DNA from: SHZI01 sp031395645
Lineage (GTDB): Bacteria; Pseudomonadota; Gammaproteobacteria; Steroidobacterales; GCA-2729495
NCBI GenBank assembly: GCA_031395645.1
Contig: JANNJM010000040.1
Coordinates: forward strand, 31,493 to 95,492
Direction: 5' to 3'
Length of the DNA stretch: 64,000 nt
Within the stretch, counting starts at the first letter, position 1; each line of letters begins with the position of its first letter. Positions 59,622 to 64,000 of the stretch are shown piece after piece. The notes beneath the pieces were generated by a model. It was not told the DNA's origin and made no database searches. It saw only the letters and a list, made by a program, of their open reading frames with translations. The translations under genes were made by a program, and so were the position numbers.

Positions 59622-59856
59622 GCCGGTCGGAATGACGATCGGCATAGGTGTCCAGGAGGCTCCGAATCATTCTCTGATACGGCACCTTTGAGCGTGCCGC
59701 ATACGCCTTGAAGAAGTCCACGCTCTTCTTACTGAGGGATATCGTGACCTTGACTCCATCTTCTTTCAGAACAAGCTGCTCTGGAGGAGGGAGAAAGTCA
59801 TCTATGACCTCCAGTCGGCCGAGCGGCTCATTTGTATACTTTAGAATGTGCTTCAT
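59572..59856 (-). CDS. BrnA/CopG-type antitoxin, pair 2
   Basis: A 94-residue protein from ATG 59856 (MKHILKYTNEPLGRLEVIDD). It has a ribbon-helix-helix VKVTISLSKKSVDFFKAYAA and a C-terminal helix (VPYQRMIRSLLDTYA). The last 17 residues are basic and encoded by the attC, a normal feature of cassette genes. It overlaps the toxin gene by 29 bases. Confidence 0.85.
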   Translation of the reverse strand: MKHILKYTNEPLGRLEVIDDFLPPPEQLVLKEDGVKVTISLSKKSVDFFKAYAARSKVPYQRMIRSLLDTYADRHSDRPLTKRSTGRAAKSTRR

Positions 59857-60115
59857 ACAGCTTCCTGCCCCTGCGCCAAAAACCCGCACCGATAATCCGA
59901 AAAATTTTGCCCCGATAGGTGAACCTGACCGTCAGGACACCCTCCGACACGCGACCGAAGCAGTAGTAACGCTGCTCGGCTTGGCTGTGCTTTACGTCAC
60001 GCGCTATGACGCGGCCCGGATCGAGAAATGCAATCTGGGCCTCGCCGAAAGACACGCCGTGCGTTCGTTGATTCTCGGCATCCTTGGCCGGGTCCCAGTC
60101 GAAGTCGGCTGCCAT
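59828..60115 (-). CDS. BrnT-type toxin, pair 2
   Basis: A 95-residue protein: FDWDPAKDAENQRTHGVSFG, EAQIAFLDPGRVIARDVKHS and a C-terminal core GKIFRIIGAGFWRRGRKLYE. This matches the BrnT ribonuclease layout (WDPxK, HGVSF, RIIxA). It is transcribed first, before its antitoxin. Confidence 0.88.
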   Translation of the reverse strand: MAADFDWDPAKDAENQRTHGVSFGEAQIAFLDPGRVIARDVKHSQAEQRYYCFGRVSEGVLTVRFTYRGKIFRIIGAGFWRRGRKLYEAHSKVYK

Positions 60116-60133
60116 ATCCGGAGGCTACCATCG

Positions 60134-60162
60134 GTATGGCGAAAAAGCCATACGAAAGTATG
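60134..60162 (-). promoter_or_regulatory. Candidate operator, pair 2 (overlapping inverted repeats)
   Basis: GTATGGC, six bases, GCCATAC forms one perfect 7-base inverted repeat. CATAC, four bases, GTATG forms a second that shares the middle arm. Three half-sites upstream of the toxin start suit cooperative binding of ribbon-helix-helix dimers. Confidence 0.6.
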
Positions 60163-60177
60163 GGATATGTGAGGGGC

Positions 60178-60241
60178 TTCTAACGCCGAAGATCAGCGGC
60201 GCCCATTCTGCTGGGTGTCCGGCTGGATCGCTTGGTTAGAA
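60178..60241 (-). other. attC site 6
   Basis: 64 bases. On the minus strand: R'' TTCTAAC, arm GATCCAGCCGGA, arm GCCGCTGATCTTCGGC, R' GTTAGAA. It closes the third BrnTA cassette. Confidence 0.78.
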
Positions 60242-60462
60242 GCCGAGCCTTGTAGTCGCTCTGCAAGCCAGACTTTGATGATCGACTGCCGCGTAACTCC
60301 CAGGCGGCCAGCTTCCCGATCAAGTCCTTCGATCATCCATGTCGGAAAGTCGACGTTTACCCGCCGTTGTTCGTGCATGGGGCGTCGCGCAGCAGCGAGA
60401 TCGAGCGAAGCAGCCACGCTCTTGCCATCATCAAAGTCGCGGTCAAATTTCTTAGCCTTCAT
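60193..60462 (-). CDS. BrnA-type antitoxin, pair 3
   Basis: An 89-residue protein: KKFDRDFDDGKSVAASLDLA, RRPMHEQRRVNVDFPTWMIE and GRLGVTRQSIIKVWLAERLQ. This is the BrnA antitoxin sequence type with a ribbon-helix-helix core. The tail (NQAIQPDTQQNGRR) is encoded by the attC. It overlaps its toxin by 11 bases. Confidence 0.88.
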   Translation of the reverse strand: MKAKKFDRDFDDGKSVAASLDLAAARRPMHEQRRVNVDFPTWMIEGLDREAGRLGVTRQSIIKVWLAERLQGSASNQAIQPDTQQNGRR

Positions 60463-60712
60463 ACAATGCTATCTCGTCGTCACGAGACCTCCGGACAGAA
60501 ATAATTCGAATGGCATCGCCCCGGGATGTAACCACAGCAGACCAGAGCTTCGCGTCGATGCGACCGATGATCAGCCACCGTGGCTCATCTTCCGTTCTTG
60601 CAGGGATCTCCAGCAGATCTGGGTCTTCCCACAAGCGTTGGGCCTCGACGAAGTCGATCCCATGTTTGGCCAGATTCGTCGCGCTTTTTCGAGCGTCAAA
60701 CTCAAATGCCAT
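60452..60712 (-). CDS. BrnT-type toxin, pair 3
   Basis: An 86-residue protein: FEFDARKSATNLAKHGIDFV, EAQRLWEDPDLLEIPARTED and DAIRIISVRRSRDDEIALYE. A clear BrnT ribonuclease; it begins directly after an inverted-repeat operator. Confidence 0.92.
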   Translation of the reverse strand: MAFEFDARKSATNLAKHGIDFVEAQRLWEDPDLLEIPARTEDEPRWLIIGRIDAKLWSAVVTSRGDAIRIISVRRSRDDEIALYEG

Positions 60713-60714
60713 AT

Positions 60715-60733
60715 AGGTATAGAAAGTATACCT
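60715..60733 (-). promoter_or_regulatory. Candidate operator, pair 3
   Basis: A perfect inverted repeat AGGTATA, GAAAG, TATACCT, ending 3 bases from the toxin ATG. TATACT within it could be the -10 box, so the transcript would have a very short leader. Confidence 0.6.
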
Positions 60734-60774
60734 TTACAGCATATTGTGCAAGGGCCTGTCCGAGGCTTCTAACG

Positions 60775-62520
60775 AGGCTGTAGAAAAAGTCCCATAGGGT
60801 GATCTTGCGCCGGTCGTCGGAGGCCAGCAAGATCGGGGCACGTAGTCGATACGGAGATCGCTGCCGATGGCCCGCTACAAGGATGTGGATACCCAGCCGC
60901 GGTTCCTGCCCATCAAGCTGGTCCGGCAGCTGCAGCCGGGGACCTTCGAGCACGCGCTGAACCACCTGCGCGACCAGGAACTGGACCGGAGCGGCTTCGA
61001 TGCCCGGTTTTGCAATGACGCCACGGGCGCCAGCGCCTACCCACCGGCACTTCTATTGAAGGTGGTCCTGTTCGCCTACTCACGCGGCCTGATCAGCAGC
61101 CGGGCGATGGCGGCCGCCTGCCGTGAGCAAGTGACGTTCATGGCCCTGACCGGCGACCGGGCCCCGCACTTCACAACCTTGGCGGGCTTCGTCCGCCGCC
61201 TCGGCGACGACATCGCCCGGGTCTTCACCCAGGTGCTCTACATCTGTGACCGCCAGGGACTGATCGGCCGGGAGATGTTCGCCATCGACGGGGTGAAGCT
61301 GCCGAGTAACGCCAGCAAGGCACGCAGTGGAACGCGGGCGGAGTTCGAGCGGCAGGCCGCGAAGCTGGAGACGGCCGTGCAGGGCATGCTGGAGCGGCAC
61401 CGGGAGGAAGACCGGCGCGCCACCGAACCCGCTCTTGCTGCCAAAGCAGCCGAGCGCATCGAGCGACTAAAGACCGAGGCCGCCGACCTGCGCCGCTGGC
61501 TCCGCCAGAACCCCGACGAGCGACGTGGAAGCAAAGGCGCGGTCCGCAAGAGCAACCGCACGGATGCCGAGAGCGCCAAGATGGCAACGAGCAAGGGCGT
61601 GATCCAGGGCTACACCGGCGTGGCCACTGTAGACGGCAAGCACCAGATCATTGTCGAGGCCCAGGCCCACGGGACCGGCTCGGAGCAGGAGCTGCTGGTG
61701 CCGGTGGTCCGGGCGATGAAGGACGTGCTGGCAACGAACTCAATGATCAGCGCCGATGCCGGCTATCACAGTGAAGCGAACCTGCGACAGCTGTCAGACC
61801 TGAACATCAATGCACTCATTACCGACAATGGCATGCGCAAGCGCGACGAGCGCTTCGCCACCCAGGGCCGCCACCAGACCCGGCCCGATCCACTGCACGA
61901 CAAGTCACCGGTGGCCAAACCAGCGAAGCGCTACACGCCGAAAGACTTCGACTTCGACCCGGTCCACCAGACCTGCGTCTGCCCGGCCGGGAAGAAGCTC
62001 TACCGCAACGGCAGTGACTGCGTGTTCAACGGCTACGCGGCCGTGAAGTTCCGCGGTACGGTCCGCGACTGCGTGCCCTGTGATCAGCGCAAGCGCTGCC
62101 TGCGCTCGCCCGAGACCAGTCGCACGCGGCCGGTGGCCTACTTCAAGGGCAAGGCGGCCAGGACGCCGGTCTCACACACCGACCGGATGAAGCAACGCAT
62201 CGACACGCCGGAGGGCCGGGCCCAGTACGGCCGGCGCTTCGCGATTGTCGAGCTGGTGTTCGCTAACCTCCGCCACAACAAGCGGCTCGATCGGTTCACG
62301 CTGCGGGGTCGCGTCAAGGTCAATGCCCAATGGCAGCTGTTCTGCCTGGTCCACAATATCGAGAAGCTCGCCCATCAGGGCTATGCACAGTGACGACGCT
62401 AAACACGTCGGGTTGATTGTCGCCGCGATCCGTCGCTAAACCGAAATCGCAGCATCGACCGGGGCCAATGGACCTCGGTCCGCCTCTCGCTGCTCGAAAA
62501 AGGGCTTTTTCTACAGCCTC
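60775..62520 (+). mobile_element. IS1182-type insertion sequence in attC 7
   Basis: About 1746 bases with terminal inverted repeats GAGGCTGTAGAAAAAG (left from 60774, right end CTACAGCCTC). AACG flanks both ends, consistent with a short target duplication (4 bases, or 3 if the outer G belongs to the element). The insertion is at the R' core of the attC. Confidence 0.85.
60867..62393 (+). CDS. IS1182-type transposase
   Basis: A 508-residue transposase. The N-terminal part is RFLPIKLVRQLQPGTFEHAL. Catalytic residues are Asp in FAIDGVKLPSNAS, Asp in ISADAGYHSEANL and Glu in IVELVFANLRHNKRL, with a cysteine cluster (CVCPAGKK, CVPCDQRKRC) between the second and third. The frame is intact. It reads against the cassette genes. 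Confidence 0.92.
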   Translation: MARYKDVDTQPRFLPIKLVRQLQPGTFEHALNHLRDQELDRSGFDARFCNDATGASAYPPALLLKVVLFAYSRGLISSRAMAAACREQVTFMALTGDRAPHFTTLAGFVRRLGDDIARVFTQVLYICDRQGLIGREMFAIDGVKLPSNASKARSGTRAEFERQAAKLETAVQGMLERHREEDRRATEPALAAKAAERIERLKTEAADLRRWLRQNPDERRGSKGAVRKSNRTDAESAKMATSKGVIQGYTGVATVDGKHQIIVEAQAHGTGSEQELLVPVVRAMKDVLATNSMISADAGYHSEANLRQLSDLNINALITDNGMRKRDERFATQGRHQTRPDPLHDKSPVAKPAKRYTPKDFDFDPVHQTCVCPAGKKLYRNGSDCVFNGYAAVKFRGTVRDCVPCDQRKRCLRSPETSRTRPVAYFKGKAARTPVSHTDRMKQRIDTPEGRAQYGRRFAIVELVFANLRHNKRLDRFTLRGRVKVNAQWQLFCLVHNIEKLAHQGYAQ

Positions 62521-62603
62521 AACGTCTCGGTTCAGCAGCGCCGAGCGCGAGCGAGGGAACCCAAGAGCGCGAAGCGCTGTTGGGCGACGGCTGCAACCGT
62601 TGG

Positions 62604-62813
62604 TTAGGTTGCCGAGCCCTGACGCTTATCGACATAGTCGCGGAGGGCGCGATTGACGGCGTCGGAATCTGGGAACAGCTTGTGCAGGTCGGGGTCGATG
62701 ACGGCGATGTTCGTGCCCTCGTCGCGATAACGCTGGGCGTACTTGCCTCTGGTGCCGGAACGGATGAGTTCCGGGGGGTATTCGGGTCGGAGGTCTTTGT
62801 CGTTACTGCTCAT
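62604..62813 (-). CDS. Antitoxin of the fourth BrnT pair
   Basis: A 69-residue protein: LRPEYPPELIRSGTRGKYAQ, then RYRDEGTNIAVIDPDLHKLF and PDSDAVNRALRDYVDKRQ. It has the short form of antitoxin often found behind BrnT genes and overlaps the toxin by 11 bases. Its tail reaches the attC core. Confidence 0.8.
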   Translation of the reverse strand: MSSNDKDLRPEYPPELIRSGTRGKYAQRYRDEGTNIAVIDPDLHKLFPDSDAVNRALRDYVDKRQGSAT

Positions 62814-63072
62814 AAGCCTGGAGCTCTCGGCGGGTCATTTGCCGTGCAGAGATAATCCGGAGTCTACCACCGCGTTCCGTGAACGCCACGACCAAGTACT
62901 GCTCCCCTAAGGTCTTGCCGAATATGACAAAACGCTCTTCCTCCAGGGAATGATCGGGGTCCAGGGCGGTCGACGATAGAGGGTCCGCGAACACTTCGGT
63001 CGCCTCGCGAAAGCTGACGCTGTGCTTGGTCTCGTTGTCACGAGCTTTCGCCGGATCCCATTCGAACTCCAT
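62803..63072 (-). CDS. BrnT-type toxin, pair 4
   Basis: An 89-residue protein: MEFEWDPAKARDNETKHSVS, FREATEVFADPLSSTALDPD and GGRLRIISARQMTRRELQAY. A typical BrnT ribonuclease. Its start is only 16 bases from the next attC, so the promoter must be very short or lie in the neighbouring cassette. Confidence 0.92.
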   Translation of the reverse strand: MEFEWDPAKARDNETKHSVSFREATEVFADPLSSTALDPDHSLEEERFVIFGKTLGEQYLVVAFTERGGRLRIISARQMTRRELQAYEQ

Positions 63073-63078
63073 TAGTGG

Positions 63079-63088
63079 TGCCTAGGCA
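63079..63088 (-). promoter_or_regulatory. Candidate operator, pair 4
   Basis: The palindrome TGCCTAGGCA fills most of the 16 bases between the toxin ATG and attC 8. A 10-base palindrome alone is weak evidence; its position is what suggests a role. Confidence 0.35.
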
Positions 63089-63151
63089 ACCTAACGATTG
63101 CACTCAGGCGCGCAGCCGCAGGCCGCGTCTGCCTGGAGTGCGTGGTTAGAA
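63089..63151 (-). other. attC site 8
   Basis: 63 bases. On the minus strand: R'' TTCTAAC, arm GCACTCCAGGC, arm GCCTGAGTGC (one base shorter), R' GTTAGGT. It closes the RelE/Phd cassette. Confidence 0.87.
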
Positions 63152-63160
63152 CGCGGCCCG

Positions 63161-63433
63161 CTAGACCTTGACGTCTTCAAGGCGAACTCCGCGACCCGCA
63201 CGCAGACTGGCTCTTGCCTTGGCGATTCGCTCAAGGAACCTTGGGTCGTTCTCAAGGCGATAGTCAAGCCACTCATCCTCCGATCGAAAGCCGATGAGGA
63301 CGCCAGCTGGTTTACCGTGACGGGTAATGACAATTTCGTGGGTGGCCGCCTCCTTGAGATACCGCGAGAGGTCATCCTTCATTTCGCCAAGGGGAACTTC
63401 CCTTACCGAGGTTTTCCGAATTGATTTAGCCAT
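63161..63433 (-). CDS. Phd/YefM-type antitoxin
   Basis: A 90-residue protein with the Phd/YefM fold: VREVPLGEMKDDLSRYLKEA, ATHEIVITRHGKPAGVLIGF, then a C-terminal toxin-binding helix (DPRFLERIAKARASLRAG). It overlaps the toxin gene by 31 bases and is translated second, the reverse of the common antitoxin-first order. Confidence 0.92.
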   Translation of the reverse strand: MAKSIRKTSVREVPLGEMKDDLSRYLKEAATHEIVITRHGKPAGVLIGFRSEDEWLDYRLENDPRFLERIAKARASLRAGRGVRLEDVKV

Positions 63434-63696
63434 GCCGAGGCCTCCGCCTTTAAAACGATCGCCAGTATGTCAACTGCGCCATCCGCAACGTCATAGAACA
63501 CCCGGAAGTCGCCGACCCGCAAACGGTACTGAGGGCGAGAAAGGCCACGCAGCCGCTTGATCCGACTACGGCTGGTCTTGCTCGGCTCGTGCCGAAGATG
63601 CACTTCAAGAGCAGCCTTTACTGCGGCGCGGTGTGGCGTTTTCAGCCGCGCAAGATCCTCAATTGCTTCCGGCGCCAGAATGATGTCATAACGCAT
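63403..63696 (-). CDS. RelE/ParE-type toxin
   Basis: A 97-residue protein: YDIILAPEAIEDLARLKTPH, then RIKRLRGLSRPQYRLRVGDF and RVFYDVADGAVDILAIVLKA. The arginine-rich core and YRLRVGDFRVFY are typical of RelE-type mRNA interferases. It is the first gene of the pair and its ATG touches a 23-base inverted repeat. Confidence 0.92.
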   Translation of the reverse strand: MRYDIILAPEAIEDLARLKTPHRAAVKAALEVHLRHEPSKTSRSRIKRLRGLSRPQYRLRVGDFRVFYDVADGAVDILAIVLKAEASAWLNQFGKPR

Positions 63697-63718
63697 TCTG
63701 GCTAGATTATAGCCAGAA
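63696..63718 (-). promoter_or_regulatory. Operator and -10 box of the RelE/Phd pair
   Basis: A perfect 9-base inverted repeat TTCTGGCTA, GATTA, TAGCCAGAA. On the minus strand it contains TATAAT, followed 9 bases later by the toxin ATG, so transcription would start at or next to the start codon. The antitoxin complex could block the promoter by binding here. Confidence 0.7.
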
Positions 63719-63742
63719 GTGGCAGCATGCGCGATAGCCGCG

Positions 63743-63869
63743 TTCTAACGATTGAGCTGAGCGGCGCGCAGTCGGCGCGCCGCTTGCTGATAGAAGCCTT
63801 TGGAAGCCGCTTGTAGTTCGTGCAAGCGGCGTGACGACGCGCGACGACCGCTGCATCGCATTGTTAGGC
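63743..63869 (-). other. attC site 9
   Basis: 127 bases. On the minus strand: R'' GCCTAAC, long paired centre including CGCTTGCACG and CAAGCGGC blocks, then GCCGCTCAGCTCAATC, R' GTTAGAA. It belongs to the next cassette, whose gene lies beyond the IS481-type copy and the window edge. Confidence 0.8.
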
Positions 63870-63881
63870 GTCACTGTTGGT

Positions 63882-64000
63882 TGGTACGGTCTGGGGACAT
63901 AGGTAACACTTTGGTCCAGGGACATGGGTGACAGTTTGACGATACTCGGGACACCGCAGGAGGTGTCCCATGCCTTGGAGTCAAACAACGCCCATGCACC
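63882..64000 (+). mobile_element. IS481-type insertion sequence, copy 2, cut by window edge
   Basis: 119 bases identical to the left end of the element at 57686 and in the same orientation. It starts 12 bases to the right of attC 9. Left flanks of the two copies differ, which defines the element's left end. Confidence 0.92.
63970..64000 (+). CDS. IS481-type transposase, first codons only
   Basis: ATG 63970 with the same ribosome site and first ten codons as the transposase at 57774. The rest lies outside the window. Confidence 0.85.
   Translation, partial: MPWSQTTPMH

Larger units (their letters stand above)
60767..62609 (-). other. attC site 7, split by an IS1182-type element
   Basis: The left fragment TTCTAACG (60767-60774) and the right fragment beginning AACGTCTCGGTT (62521) rejoin, once one AACG is removed, to a complete site ending in GTTAGGT at 62609. 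On the minus strand: R'' ACCTAAC, R' GTTAGAA. It closes the fourth BrnTA cassette. Confidence 0.78.
55878..64000 (-). mobile_element. Chromosomal integron cassette array (distal part)
   Basis: Nine attC-like sites in one orientation separate eight minus-strand cassettes with genes of 0.3-0.6 kb; a ninth begins at the right edge. Each attC has an RYYYAAC-like and a GTTRRRY-like end, with inner arms that pair imperfectly. In several (57627, 59557, 63089) one arm has a single extra base, the asymmetry that orients attC recombination. In this orientation each attC is at the 3' end of its gene, as expected. The integrase and attI should lie beyond 64000. Confidence 0.85.

Noticed and set aside
63707..63988. 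A 93-codon minus-strand frame at the right edge
   Set aside because: It crosses attC 9 and the IS end, and its main part is the complement of the IS left end.
1..64000. tRNA, rRNA or riboswitch genes
   Set aside because: I looked through the intergenic gaps and saw no cloverleaf, rRNA block or known riboswitch core. A covariance-model search would settle this.

Overview
The window is GC-rich DNA (by eye, not computed) with dense, alternating gene blocks. It reads like a gammaproteobacterium near the Steroidobacterales, Nevskiales or Xanthomonadales. The evidence is a bifunctional PBP1B, an ErpA iron-sulfur carrier, a YcbB-type L,D-transpeptidase beside a YcbK-type (DUF882) protein, many REP-like palindromes with core GTAGGAGCGCCTTCAGGC, and a chromosomal integron cassette array. 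The placement is inference; there is no rRNA or other marker gene. I found no tRNA, rRNA or CRISPR array.

Layout. 1-7.9 kb: a DUF748 envelope protein (cut by the window edge), a PLP amino-acid decarboxylase, a MATE exporter, a broken nucleotidyltransferase with its 53-codon upstream partner, a coiled-coil membrane protein and DAHP synthase. 7.9-32.5 kb: a redox and catabolic region with two related Rieske oxygenases, two exported short-chain dehydrogenases, two MFS transporters, a lipoprotein hydrolase, a Tat amidohydrolase, a four-gene set (isochorismatase-type hydrolase, polysaccharide-deacetylase-type hydrolase, 88-residue protein, cupin), a Tat molybdenum hydroxylase large subunit and a lipoprotein flavocytochrome. 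Inside it lie NhaA and a sigma/anti-sigma/TonB-receptor (FecI-FecR-FecA type) module. The region looks built for taking up and oxidising ring-containing substrates, but the substrate cannot be read from the sequence. 32.7-54.9 kb: a secreted dockerin-like protein, a sugar-kinase-like phosphotransferase, ErpA next to a glutaredoxin/A-type/rhodanese fusion, a lipoprotein with a beta-propeller set inside a DUF4397 domain, peptidoglycan enzymes, duplicated TolB-like propellers, a flavin amine oxidase, a phospholipase D, a LemA/TPM operon, a DMT transporter, a VOC protein and PBP1B with a TPR lipoprotein.

55.0-64.0 kb: a chromosomal integron cassette array. Nine attC-like sites lie in one orientation, all cassette genes are on the minus strand, and seven of the eight gene-bearing cassettes encode a toxin-antitoxin pair: four different BrnT/BrnA pairs, DUF5615/DUF433, DUF4160/DUF2442 and RelE/Phd. 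The eighth encodes a small lipoprotein. Five of these pairs carry different palindromes at the promoter or start codon. The leftmost attC has a mutated R' core, so it looks like the dead distal end. One IS1182-type element splits an attC, and two copies of one IS481-type element sit just beside attC sites. The integrase gene is not in the window and should lie to the right.

A theme across the left 53 kb is that the REP-like palindromes interact with coding sequence. Their TAG or TGA is the stop codon of eight genes, and in three others the palindrome is translated: the NhaA N-terminus, a flavocytochrome linker and a molybdenum hydroxylase C-terminus. I saw none in the cassette array.
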